Origin: Hungatella hathewayi
GTDB taxonomy: Bacteria > Bacillota > Clostridia > Lachnospirales > Lachnospiraceae
Length of the DNA stretch: 64,000 bases
Direction of reading: 5' to 3'
Assembly: GCA_025149285.1 (NCBI GenBank)
Contig: CP102274.1
Span: 938,501-1,002,500, forward strand
Shown here piece after piece: positions 7,913-16,220 of this stretch. The position numbers and the translations under genes were made by a program. The notes under the pieces are model-generated. The model was given only the letters and a program-made list of their open reading frames with translations, did no database searches and was not told the DNA's origin. Within the stretch, counting starts at the first letter, position 1. Each line of letters opens with the position of its first letter.

Positions 7913-9670
7913 TTACTCCCTGATACGTAAAAACGTCTGATAGAGATCCAGCGTACCGTATCCCCACTCACGGTTGGGATAGGTGTAGGCTGGATTTCTG
8001 TTTGCCCCCCGGATTAAGTATGCGCGTACGCTGGCGTCGCTCATGGCGGTATTATTGCCGCGGACAATGCCCCAGGTGAAAAGGTCGGCTACCGCACCGG
8101 CCACATGGGCCGCTGCCACAGAGGAACCGGTCCGCCGCGTCATGGGGAAGGTCTCTCCGGCTCCGCCCGGAGACAATCCGGGACCGTATACATTGACCCC
8201 GGGGGCTGCCAGGTCAGGCTTGATTAAACCGCCCCGGGTGTAGCCCCTGCTGGAGTGGATATAGATACTGTTATTGATGTGGTTATAGGTGCTGACCGTT
8301 ATGGGGACTGCCGCATTGGCAGGCTCCGTGATGGTGGTGTTCGGATCGGAACGCAAAAAAAAGGTATCTTCACTGATGAAGCCCTCCACAGGGAGCCACA
8401 TGTGAAAGATTCCGGTGATGAACAGGGAGTTGTAGACACGGATGTGCCAGATTCCGGCGGTGGGCGCTTCAAAGCGCATTAGGACGAACTGGCTTCCGGA
8501 ACCAATCTCCGTGGTCCGGTAATTGACGGTAATGACTGTTTGTTCCAGAGTAAAGGGAACGGTAATCTCTGCTCCGAGACCGATAGGAAGCCTTGGAATC
8601 ACCTCTCCTGTCGGGGAGACGAAGCCCACGGTATAGAGCTCCGGCTCCGTGGCCCACAGCTCGATGAAGAAGCCCCGTTCCCCGTTTGCCACCCGTATTT
8701 CTACATCATCGTATTCCTGGTCGTTTAACAGCCGTCCCATGTAATGGTGGCGGAGCCCGGCTTCATTGCCGGCCGGAAGGACTGCAGATACGCCTACAAA
8801 GCGGACCAGGTTGTTTAAAACCAGTCCAAGAGGAGAGGTGCCGTCATGACTTCCGTAATTTGTGCCAAGACCGATGTAGATGACAAGAGGAAGGTTCTGC
8901 CGGAGCGCTAACAGCTTTAAATATTTTATTCCCATCATGATATCATTTTCCTGATAGGCGATGGCATTTTCAGGGATTAAGTAGAAGTCCCGGAGATACT
9001 GCTTCGCCGGTTTCAGCTTGACGACTCCGATGGAACAGTTAGGTGCGGCGCCTGTAAAATCTTCATTCGGTGTCGCGCCTCCGGCCGCAATACCCGCCAT
9101 AAAGGTGCCGTGCCCGGAGGTGTCCATGGAGGGCACCACGGAGAGCGGATCGGAAGAACGAAGCGCTTCATCAATCTGGGGCTTAAGAAATTCCTGTCCA
9201 TAGGAGAAGCTCATGGCAGACGTGGAGGCCGGTATCCCGAAGGAAGCATCCATGGTTCCTGTCGGCTCGGGCAGGGTCTGGTCCCAGATGCCTGCAATCC
9301 TGGAACTGCCGTCCGGAAGGCGGAACAATGGGTTGCGGTAGTCGATTCCCGTGTCTATGAATCCGATCATGGTGCCTTCTCCCCGCAAATTGAGGGAGGG
9401 CTGCTGAGCGGTCTGGATGATTCCGGAGGATTCCATGCTGGTGGTATCGAGCAGGGTATAGAGCGTGGGAATGGCAAAATACGTATATGTTTTTGTGGTA
9501 ATAGGGAGAAGCGGCTCCAGCTGACTGTAAACGACGGCAAACTCCTGGTCCACATAATCGATGCAGCCCGCCTTCTGCTGCAGCAGGATATCTTCCGGGG
9601 AACTGTTGTTGTGGCGGATGATAAAGTCGGCGTACTCTTCCGAGGCGGGATTAAAATCACAGACTGGCAT
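7913..9670 (-). CDS. subtilisin-like (S8) serine protease, Csp-like clostridial family
   Basis: This 585-residue protein has no evident signal peptide. It resembles the clostridial S8 proteases related to the spore-germination proteases CspB/CspA/CspC. The catalytic Asp106 lies in GFIDTGID, His187 in DTSGHGTFMAG and Ser517 in RTGSSVAAAHVAG, so the triad is intact; Gly-Ser-Ser replaces the usual Gly-Thr-Ser. The N-terminal 90 residues (YADFIIRHN...) look like the family's prodomain. A large insertion (about 300-460) between the His and Ser blocks matches the jellyroll insert of Csp proteases. The start follows a purine-rich GTGGGAG. It is a lone gene, convergent with the ClpX-like gene and divergent from the lspA-like gene. 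Activation of spore cortex lytic enzymes is possible but unproven, as many non-Csp members exist. Confidence 0.85.
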   Translation of the reverse strand: MPVCDFNPASEEYADFIIRHNNSSPEDILLQQKAGCIDYVDQEFAVVYSQLEPLLPITTKTYTYFAIPTLYTLLDTTSMESSGIIQTAQQPSLNLRGEGTMIGFIDTGIDYRNPLFRLPDGSSRIAGIWDQTLPEPTGTMDASFGIPASTSAMSFSYGQEFLKPQIDEALRSSDPLSVVPSMDTSGHGTFMAGIAAGGATPNEDFTGAAPNCSIGVVKLKPAKQYLRDFYLIPENAIAYQENDIMMGIKYLKLLALRQNLPLVIYIGLGTNYGSHDGTSPLGLVLNNLVRFVGVSAVLPAGNEAGLRHHYMGRLLNDQEYDDVEIRVANGERGFFIELWATEPELYTVGFVSPTGEVIPRLPIGLGAEITVPFTLEQTVITVNYRTTEIGSGSQFVLMRFEAPTAGIWHIRVYNSLFITGIFHMWLPVEGFISEDTFFLRSDPNTTITEPANAAVPITVSTYNHINNSIYIHSSRGYTRGGLIKPDLAAPGVNVYGPGLSPGGAGETFPMTRRTGSSVAAAHVAGAVADLFTWGIVRGNNTAMSDASVRAYLIRGANRNPAYTYPNREWGYGTLDLYQTFLRIRE

Positions 9671-9726
9671 GAAAAAACTCCCACATTCTTTTTAGTAATG
9701 TATGCAGCTTTCAGGGCGGGAATTAC

Positions 9727-9755
9727 TGGACTATGGATAAAAAACATAGTAAAAT
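9727..9755 (+). promoter_or_regulatory. promoter of the lspA-like gene
   Basis: TGGACT (9727-9732), 17-bp spacer, TAAAAT (9750-9755). The predicted RNA start near 9762 leaves a short leader before ATG 9787, which argues against an upstream start at 9733. Confidence 0.6.
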
Positions 9756-9786
9756 GGAGATAATAAAGACGGAAGGAGTGTGCGTC

Positions 9787-10254
9787 ATGGTATTTATCGG
9801 TATCATCGTGTTGCTGGCGGCAGTGGATCTCTGTATAAAAAAGGCGATTGAAGAGCAGGAGGAATCCTCATTTCCCAAAGAACTGAACGGGACGGGAGGC
9901 AGGATCGTACTGCATAAGAACCACAATCCCGGATTTTCCTTTGGCTTTCTAAAAGAGAAGCCGGAATACGTGAAGATGGTTCCCCTGGCGGTGGCTTCGT
10001 TCATTGGCGGCGGACTCGTGTGGATGCTGCCTAAGAAGGGGAATATCGCTGATAAGCTTGCCTTATCGGTGACTCTCGGCGGAGCTGTCAGCAATTTATA
10101 TGACCGTCTCGTGAGAGACTATGTGGTGGATTATTTCAGCATTCAGTTCGGCAGATTAAAACGGGTTGTATTTAATCTGGGGGATATGTTTATTTTCTTC
10201 GGAGCCGGAATGATGCTGGTTCTGGAACTGATCAGAGCCTGGAAAGAACGCTGA
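9787..10254 (+). CDS. lspA: signal peptidase II (LspA) family protein
   Basis: LspA removes lipoprotein signal peptides in the membrane. The 155-residue protein has about four hydrophobic segments. Conserved blocks include NPGFSFGFL, GGAVSNLYDRL, YVVDYF and FNLGDMFIFFG. The catalytic aspartate pair is Asp115 (VVD) and Asp133 (NLGD), 18 residues apart as in the family. ATG 9787 follows GGAAGGAG and lies downstream of a fitting promoter. It stands alone, between a divergent protease gene and a terminator, not in the usual lspA-rluD-pyrR setting, so it could be a second copy or a specialised one. Sequence supports activity because both Asp residues are kept. Confidence 0.82.
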   Translation: MVFIGIIVLLAAVDLCIKKAIEEQEESSFPKELNGTGGRIVLHKNHNPGFSFGFLKEKPEYVKMVPLAVASFIGGGLVWMLPKKGNIADKLALSVTLGGAVSNLYDRLVRDYVVDYFSIQFGRLKRVVFNLGDMFIFFGAGMMLVLELIRAWKER

Positions 10255-10276
10255 ATTACTACGTGAATTGAGGGAT

Positions 10277-10308
10277 AAAGCGGCCGCCTTATTGACACGG
10301 CCGCTTTT
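10277..10308 (+). terminator. terminator after the lspA-like gene
   Basis: AAAGCGGCCG (10277-10286) pairs with CGGCCGCTTT (10298-10307) around an 11-nt loop, with TTTTCT following. The -35 of the next promoter lies in the loop. Confidence 0.85.
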
Positions 10309-10320
10309 CTATTGTAGAAT
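10292..10320 (+). promoter_or_regulatory. promoter of the CNNM/CorC gene, embedded in the terminator
   Basis: A perfect TTGACA (10292-10297) sits in the terminator loop. The 17-bp spacer is the 3' stem arm plus its T run, and TAGAAT (10315-10320) completes the promoter. Transcription would start near 10327, ahead of TTG 10356. Confidence 0.75.
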
Positions 10321-10355
10321 CAATAGCAAAATATGAAAAATAGGAGTTGATTTTT

Positions 10356-11624
10356 TTGGATTCAAGTGACTATATACAGTTGCTTATTTTGATTCTATTG
10401 ATTGGATTGTCTGCATTTTTCTCTTCCGCGGAGACTGCACTTACCACGGTGAATAAAATTCGGATCAGAAACCTGGCAGAGGCGGGCGACAAAAGTGCTG
10501 TTACGCTGACGAAGGTTCTGGAGGACCAGGGTAAGATGCTGAGCGCGATTCTTGTGGGAAACAACGTAGTGAACTTAACGGCTTCCTCCATGTCCACCAC
10601 ACTGGCCATGAATATCTGGAGCAATAAGGCGGTTGGCGTTGCTACCGGCGTTCTGACGCTGGTAATTCTGGTATTCGGTGAGATTTCCCCGAAGACGATT
10701 TCTACCCTGTATTCTGAGAAAATTTCATTAAAATATGCAAAATTCATCTACCTGTTCATGACGGTCATGACACCGGTGATTTATGCGGTCAATGTGCTGT
10801 CCTCCGGTTTTCTGCGCCTTGTCCATGTGGATCCCAACCGGAAGCAGGAGGCCATCACCGAGGATGAGCTGCGCACCATCGTGGAGGTAAGCCACGAAGA
10901 GGGCGTAATCGAATCGGAAGAGAAGAAGATTATTAATAATGTATTCGATTTCGGTGATTCTGTGGCAAAGGATATTATGGTTCCTAGAATCGATATGGCG
11001 ATGGTTGAGGTAGACGCTACCTACGATGAGTTGATCGATATCTTCCGCGAGGAAAAATATACCCGTATGCCCGTATATGAAGAGACGACGGACAACGTAA
11101 TCGGTATCATTAACATGAAGGATGTCCTTCTCATCGACCGGAATGAAGAGTTTCATATCCGTGATCTGCTCCGTGAGCCGCTCTATACATATGAGTATAA
11201 GAACACGGCGGAGCTGATGGTGGAGATGCGCCAGACCAGCAATAACATGATTATTGTGCTGGATGAGTACGGGGCTACGGCCGGAATGATTACTCTGGAG
11301 GACTTACTGGAGGAGATTGTCGGCGAGATTCGGGATGAGTATGATGAGGATGAGGAACAGGAGCTGGTTAAAGTTGGCCCCGGTGAATATGTGGTGGAAG
11401 GTTCCATGAAGCTGGATGATTTGAATGATCAGCTGGAACTGGAACTGGAATCAGAGGATTACGATTCGATTGGCGGCCTGATTATCGGACAGCTGGACCG
11501 CCTTCCGGAAGAAGGCGAGAGCGTCGTCTGTGACGGAATCCGCCTGGTAGTGGACAGGCTGGATAAGAACCGGATCGACCGGGTGCACATGTATCTTCCA
11601 AATGAGCAGAACGTTGACGCGTAA
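10356..11624 (+). CDS. CNNM/CorC (HlyC) family membrane protein with CBS domains
   Basis: This family is linked to Mg2+/Co2+ transport or resistance. The N-terminal DUF21 region (1 to about 190) has several membrane segments and the conserved FFSSAETALTTVNKIRIRNL block. A CBS pair follows (about 205-330, with MVPRIDMAMV and DEYGATAGMITLEDLLEEIVGEI). A CorC/HlyC C-terminal domain ends the protein. The start is taken as TTG 10356, 9 nt behind AGGAG; the in-frame TTG at 10347 directly abuts the ribosome site and cannot be used. About 422 residues, normal for the family. The DsrE-like gene follows after 12 nt and is probably co-transcribed. The ion moved is not deducible. Confidence 0.9.
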   Translation: MDSSDYIQLLILILLIGLSAFFSSAETALTTVNKIRIRNLAEAGDKSAVTLTKVLEDQGKMLSAILVGNNVVNLTASSMSTTLAMNIWSNKAVGVATGVLTLVILVFGEISPKTISTLYSEKISLKYAKFIYLFMTVMTPVIYAVNVLSSGFLRLVHVDPNRKQEAITEDELRTIVEVSHEEGVIESEEKKIINNVFDFGDSVAKDIMVPRIDMAMVEVDATYDELIDIFREEKYTRMPVYEETTDNVIGIINMKDVLLIDRNEEFHIRDLLREPLYTYEYKNTAELMVEMRQTSNNMIIVLDEYGATAGMITLEDLLEEIVGEIRDEYDEDEEQELVKVGPGEYVVEGSMKLDDLNDQLELELESEDYDSIGGLIIGQLDRLPEEGESVVCDGIRLVVDRLDKNRIDRVHMYLPNEQNVDA

Positions 11625-11636
11625 GGAGGCGGCAGT

Positions 11637-11978
11637 ATGAAGGTGATTTATCATATCGATGAAACGGACCGGTGGCCACTGGTTCTTGGGAATGTGAAGA
11701 ATATGAACGCTTATTATAAAGAGGCGAAGGAGAGCTGCATGATCGAAGTGCTGGCGAATTCGGCAGCGGTGGAGGGATATGCGTTATCATCACCGGAACA
11801 TGAAACAGCGATGAAAACCCTGTCCGAAGAAGGGATAAGATTCGCCGCCTGCGGGAATGCCCTGAAGGGAACCGGCTTGACGAAGGACGATATCTTTGAC
11901 TTCGTAACGGTGGTTCCGGCCGGGGTGGTGGAACTGGCGGAGCGGCAGGCGGAAGGCTATGCCTATATAAGACCGTAA
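11637..11978 (+). CDS. DsrE/DsrF-like small protein
   Basis: A 113-residue soluble protein resembling the DsrE-like family, whose members act in sulfur relay or have unknown roles. It starts MKVIYHIDE, typical of the first strand of the fold, and contains AACGNALKGTGL, where the Cys corresponds to the family's variable active cysteine, and a closing VVPAGVVELAERQ helix. The start follows AAGGAGGCGG. It is probably the second gene of the CNNM/CorC operon. Function is not established. Confidence 0.75.
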   Translation: MKVIYHIDETDRWPLVLGNVKNMNAYYKEAKESCMIEVLANSAAVEGYALSSPEHETAMKTLSEEGIRFAACGNALKGTGLTKDDIFDFVTVVPAGVVELAERQAEGYAYIRP

Positions 11979-12002
11979 TAATGTGCAAATGATAAGGAAA
12001 AT

Positions 12003-12068
12003 GCCGGAAACACCGGCCTGTGGATCAGAAGTAAGCTCCACAGAGCCGGTGTCTCCGGCACTTGTTTT
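12003..12068 (+). terminator. long-stem terminator after the DsrE-like gene
   Basis: About 23 bp of near-perfect stem (from GCCGGAAACACCGGC at 12003 to its partner ending at 12059) is followed by TTGTTTTTA. Because it lies between convergent genes it could also stop the gene on the other strand. Confidence 0.85.
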
Positions 12069-12121
12069 TATATCATAAGTTGGTGCAGCTTGCCTTCAGG
12101 CGACCCGCCGCAGGCGGAGAA

Positions 12122-12481
12122 TCAGCTGATCATCCCGCCGATGGTGCCGCTGGCGGCACAGATAGCCATGGTTGTAAGAATCTGGTTCATCGTTCCGTTC
12201 AGCCCTTTGTTCAGCAAAAAGGAGACCGCCAGAAGCACCAGGAAATAGACGAGTCCCAGGGTCAGTCCCCAGAAAAAACGCCGCTGTCTGATGCTTTTTC
12301 CCATGATGAGACCGCCGATCAGACACGTGATGATGTAGACCGCGTTGACTCCGATGCGGATCTGTCCCTCTTTTAACCGGAATTTATAGAGGGCAAAGGC
12401 CAGAACAACCAGGAGAATTCCGGTCAGTATGTACGAGATGAGCAGGGTTTTTAGGGTGGCCTGCAGCTTTGATTTTTCCAT
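12122..12481 (-). CDS. TIGR04086-type small membrane protein
   Basis: A 119-residue protein with four predicted membrane segments (about 8-30, 43-60, 68-88 and 98-118). It resembles the TIGR04086/YrzE family, which in many clostridia sits in the yajC-SCIFF-secDF neighbourhood. Here it lies about 12 kb from that cluster. ATG 12481 follows GGGGGAG by 6 nt; an upstream TTG at 12496 overlaps the ribosome site. Role unknown. The family call is by recognition only. Confidence 0.65.
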   Translation of the reverse strand: MEKSKLQATLKTLLISYILTGILLVVLAFALYKFRLKEGQIRIGVNAVYIITCLIGGLIMGKSIRQRRFFWGLTLGLVYFLVLLAVSFLLNKGLNGTMNQILTTMAICAASGTIGGMIS

Positions 12482-12549
12482 TTGTTTCTCCCCCAATCTT
12501 GTCTTCTGGTTCAGTATATTCCGGGGAGGATGGGGTTATTCATAGAAAT

Positions 12550-14133
12550 TTACCGGTCGACCTGCGATGGCGATATTCCAAAATACCGTTTAAAGCACTT
12601 GGAAAAGTAAAAAGCGTCCTGATAGCCAGTCTTTTCAGCTGCTGCCGCGATAGAAAGCCTGCCCCCGCTCAGTAAGTCCCAGGCGTGCTCCATGCGGCAT
12701 TTTGTGATGTACTGCATGACGGAATACTGTTTAATCCGCTTAAAATTGCGGCTTAAATAGGCGGGGCTGATCAGCAGGACAGATGCAATATACTGAAGCC
12801 CCATGTCGGTGCGGCTGTATTCCTGCTCGATCAGTTCGGCGGCCTGGAGCACAATCCGCTGGATCATGGGAACCTCGTCCATCTCCCGGCTCCCGGGGAG
12901 TGAGAGAAAGAGATTCGTAAATTTTTCTTCGATTTCACCCAGGCTGCATCCGTGATAGATGATTCCGGCCGCGGTATAGGCGGAGCCGCCGCTGCCTGAG
13001 AAGAGTTCGATTCCGCTGTGGACTGCGTATTCGATGGCGGCAGAGAGCAGGGAGGAGAGCGCGGATTCCAGGGCAGGAAGTGAAAACTGTTCCTGCCCGA
13101 TGATCTGAAAAACGGAATGAAGGCTGTTTAAGATAACCTGGTGGTCTTTTTTCAGCAGGCCGCCCGCGATTCCCCGTATGGAAGTATTTAGCTGTTCCAG
13201 CGCCTGCTTTTCCGGCAGACGGGTGTGGAAGGCGCCGCTCTCTGTTCCGTAGACGGTGCGGAAGGTAAAAAACTGCAGGGCAGTCTGGTAGGCGGAACTG
13301 ATGGCTGCGGCAAGGCCGTCCTCCCCATTTCCATATCCGCAGACGATATCCTTTGAAAAATTTTCCAAGGCAGCGGCGGAGAGGCGTCCCAGAAAATGAT
13401 CCGGTCCGAAAGGCAGCTGTGTTTGCGGAATGATCAGAACCTGGTGGTTATAAATATCCGTTACCTGGACACAGCCTGATTTTCCGGACAGCAGGCAGCC
13501 GGAGAGATTACCGAGGGCCTGCTGAAAGGAGGAGCGTTCCTGAAAGGAGAGGCTGTGCGTAATCTTTGGCTGGCCGTCGAAGATCACAACGGTACACGGT
13601 GTATCGGGAATTACGCCGAACTCCGCCAGACCGGCACTTTCAGAGCCCAGGGCGTGGCCGGAGAAAATATTCTGGAAGAAGGTATTTTTTTCCACATGCT
13701 CGGCGATGAGGCGGGCTTCCTGCCAGGCCAGGCGCTCCTGTTTTAAATGGTTGTTTTTATCGAGGGTTTCCCGGATTCCTGTTATGGCCTGGATCAGTTC
13801 TTCCGTGTTAATGGGTTTTAATAAGTAATTGGTCACGTTGTATGCGATGGCCTGCCTGGCGTATTCAAAGGTGGCAAATCCGGACAGGATAATGAATTTC
13901 GCCTGACTGTTCTTTTCCTTCATCATGCGGAGAAGCTCCAGTCCGTTGGGACCTGGCATGGAGATGTCCAGAAGGACGAGATCGATGGGGACCGTCTGCA
14001 GAAAATGAAGGGCCTGCTCCACATTAGCCGCCTCTCCCGCACACTCGAAGCCGTACTCTTTCCACGGAATACAGAGCCGGATTCTCTGCCTTACAAAATA
14101 TTCGTCGTCAACAATTAAGAATTGATAGGTCAT
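12550..14133 (-). CDS. YesN-type response regulator (receiver + AraC DNA-binding domain)
   Basis: A 527-residue transcription regulator. The receiver domain (1-120) has the acidic pair in LIVDDEYFVRQR, phospho-acceptor Asp56 in LVLLDISMPG and the conserved Lys in YLLKPIN. A long linker of about 270 residues leads to a C-terminal AraC-type double helix-turn-helix (about 425-525; SPAYLSRNFKRIKQYSVMQYI and AAEKTGYQDAFYFSKCFKRYFG). It lies 4 nt downstream of its partner kinase and is divergent from a sugar ABC operon, its likely target by analogy with YesMN systems. Confidence 0.92.
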   Translation of the reverse strand: MTYQFLIVDDEYFVRQRIRLCIPWKEYGFECAGEAANVEQALHFLQTVPIDLVLLDISMPGPNGLELLRMMKEKNSQAKFIILSGFATFEYARQAIAYNVTNYLLKPINTEELIQAITGIRETLDKNNHLKQERLAWQEARLIAEHVEKNTFFQNIFSGHALGSESAGLAEFGVIPDTPCTVVIFDGQPKITHSLSFQERSSFQQALGNLSGCLLSGKSGCVQVTDIYNHQVLIIPQTQLPFGPDHFLGRLSAAALENFSKDIVCGYGNGEDGLAAAISSAYQTALQFFTFRTVYGTESGAFHTRLPEKQALEQLNTSIRGIAGGLLKKDHQVILNSLHSVFQIIGQEQFSLPALESALSSLLSAAIEYAVHSGIELFSGSGGSAYTAAGIIYHGCSLGEIEEKFTNLFLSLPGSREMDEVPMIQRIVLQAAELIEQEYSRTDMGLQYIASVLLISPAYLSRNFKRIKQYSVMQYITKCRMEHAWDLLSGGRLSIAAAAEKTGYQDAFYFSKCFKRYFGISPSQVDR

Positions 14134-14137
14134 AGGG

Positions 14138-15907
14138 CTAATCCTTTCTGTCAGGGTTTTCCTGCTGTCTGGAAATTCGGATCGTAATGACGGTTCCTTC
14201 TGAAATTTTGGAGGTCACCACAATATCGGCTACAGCAAAATACAGCTTCAGCCGTTTTTTTATGCTGTGAATTCCGAACGAACTCCGTTCCTCCGAAAAA
14301 ATCTGACTGTTTAAGCGGGCTACCGTCTCGTCATCCATCCCGCTTCCATTATCCGTGATTTTCAGACAGATTAAGGAATCCTCCGTGTATCCCGTGATAG
14401 TGATCAATCCGGCTCTGTCGGAGGTAAAAAGCTGCAGGCCGTGGATAATGGAGTTCTCTACCAGTGGCTGCAGGGTGAGCTTGGGAATACAGCAGGACAG
14501 TACTTCCGGTTCCATAGAGGTCTCGAAATAAAAGCAGCCCGGATACCGTTTCTGCATAATCTTCAAGTAGTCACGGGTGATCTTCAGTTCCTGTTCCAGC
14601 GTGATGATTTCCTTTCCTTTGCCCAATGCCCCTCGGTAAAAGCCGGAAATGAGGTTTACCAGGCCGATGGCTTCGCTCTTATTGTTCATCTCGATCATGC
14701 CGCAAAGTGTTTCCAACGTATTGTACAGGAAATGAGGCTGCATCTGAAGCTGAATACAGGAGAGCTCATAACGGCGTTTTAATTCATTTTCACGGTGAAC
14801 GCGGGCCAGTAAGTCCTGGGTGTTTTTTGCCATCCGGTTGATCTGGCCGGCCAGCAGGCTGATTTCATCTGTCTGACCTTCCCGGACTGAGATTCTCACT
14901 CCGTAGTCGCCATCCGACATGGCGCGGACATTCGAAATGATCTGGTTGACGGGAAGCATGATCTTTCTGGTGGAATAGCGGAACAGAAAGAAGGTAAAGA
15001 TGCTGGAGATGATCCCGATGGCAAGAATTACGGACACAAGGGAACGGGAATCGTGGTAAACCTGCGATTCCGGAGTGAGGGCGAATAAATTCAGATCTTT
15101 TTCCGGCTGGAAGGTGCATAGATACTTTGTGGTATCAAGGGTGATCGTATTCCCTGTCTGGAGGGAGGCACCGTCGGAGAAAACCTCTTTCACTCTTTTT
15201 CCGGGAAGTGTCTCCTTTGTGCTGGCACAGATGAGACCGTTTTTATCCGTAATCATGAAAATCTCATTTTCTGAGAAAAAACCGCTGTAGATTTCACGAA
15301 TCTGTGACGGCGATACGGTCAGTGCAAAAAATCCCAGGGGCTCGCCGGTAAAGGCAAAGGATTTTTTCAGGCAGGTAAAGGTTAAGTTTCCGCCGGCCTC
15401 AGAATTGGGGGCTTCGTGGATATACCAGGATGACTTCAGGGAAGAACTGAAAAACTCTTCCCGGATCTCCTGGGGGATCTCGATTTTGACAGGAGGAAGT
15501 ACACCGTAGTTATCCTGATAAAAGAAGGAGCCATCCGGACTGTAATAGCTGATGGATTCCACCGCGCTCTGGGTGGAGAGAAACTCTACCAGATAGGAGG
15601 AAAATGAGGCCGCCTCCATGTGCTCCTCATAGGGAGAGGCGGCCTCTTTCTTTGCCGCCTCGTGGCGGGAAGCCTGATTTAAGGTCAGCAGCAGAGACTC
15701 ATTTTCGATTCGGTCGAGGATCAGCCCGAAGCGTTCACCTGCGAAATCCAGTTTCTGAATACAGCTGTCCAGGGATTTCTTTTTCAGGATGGAATTGCTG
15801 TACTGCCCGATGGAACATGCAATACATGTGATAACGACTATCAGAATGATTGTATACATAAATGTAAATTTAGACTCCAGCCTTGAGAAATATCCTTTTC
15901 CGCTCAC
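14138..15907 (-). CDS. YesM-type sensor histidine kinase
   Basis: A 589-residue membrane kinase. One membrane helix lies near 13-35, followed by a large extracytoplasmic sensor region (about 36-285) and a second helix near 288-310. Next come a HAMP domain (PVNQIISNVRAM...) and a His_kinase domain with the phospho-accepting His392 in QMQPHFLYNTLE. The ATPase domain has PLVENSIIHGL, DNGSGM and SFGIHSIKKRL. The adjacent receiver gene is its partner. The ligand is probably a sugar, or the neighbouring substrate-binding protein carrying one (inference from the neighbouring ABC operon). Confidence 0.92.
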   Translation of the reverse strand: MSGKGYFSRLESKFTFMYTIILIVVITCIACSIGQYSNSILKKKSLDSCIQKLDFAGERFGLILDRIENESLLLTLNQASRHEAAKKEAASPYEEHMEAASFSSYLVEFLSTQSAVESISYYSPDGSFFYQDNYGVLPPVKIEIPQEIREEFFSSSLKSSWYIHEAPNSEAGGNLTFTCLKKSFAFTGEPLGFFALTVSPSQIREIYSGFFSENEIFMITDKNGLICASTKETLPGKRVKEVFSDGASLQTGNTITLDTTKYLCTFQPEKDLNLFALTPESQVYHDSRSLVSVILAIGIISSIFTFFLFRYSTRKIMLPVNQIISNVRAMSDGDYGVRISVREGQTDEISLLAGQINRMAKNTQDLLARVHRENELKRRYELSCIQLQMQPHFLYNTLETLCGMIEMNNKSEAIGLVNLISGFYRGALGKGKEIITLEQELKITRDYLKIMQKRYPGCFYFETSMEPEVLSCCIPKLTLQPLVENSIIHGLQLFTSDRAGLITITGYTEDSLICLKITDNGSGMDDETVARLNSQIFSEERSSFGIHSIKKRLKLYFAVADIVVTSKISEGTVITIRISRQQENPDRKD

Positions 15908-16220
15908 AAAAGCCTCCTTATCTGTCGTTTAACCCTCCGTTCTGCGGACAAACTGTCATACAGCTGGAGAGGGTGTTTTATTAAGAAAATGATACAGCAC
16001 GGGTTTTGCAAAGTCAACATTGGGGAAGGAAAAGCAAAAAAGTACAGATATGACAAAATATTCCATCAAAAACCATTGTTTTTGTTGTCTGCCAGGCGTT
16101 TCTACCTCTGAGAAACAAAAATTTCCAGATAAAAACCCAAAAAGAACTATGGGAGTGAGACGGCAGTTATGGTAAGCTTTAGGAAGAAAAAATAAGAAAA
16201 CAAAAGAAGGGGGATTTATT
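15908..16220. promoter_or_regulatory. divergent control region between the two-component system and the sugar ABC operon
   Basis: There is no gene in these 313 bases. The region separates oppositely transcribed units and must hold both promoters, but I see no convincing -35/-10 pair. A short hairpin (GTTTCT 16098-16103 with AGAAAC 16111-16116) is the only clear symmetry and is a possible regulator site. Confidence 0.4.

Noticed and set aside
9110..9763. 217-codon plus-strand frame opposite the subtilase gene
   Set aside because: Antisense shadow of the conserved protease, with no family signature; the minus strand carries the full catalytic triad.
12062..12376. 104-codon plus-strand frame over the TIGR04086-like gene
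   Set aside because: Charged, motif-free shadow; the opposite strand encodes a four-helix membrane protein with a strong ribosome site.
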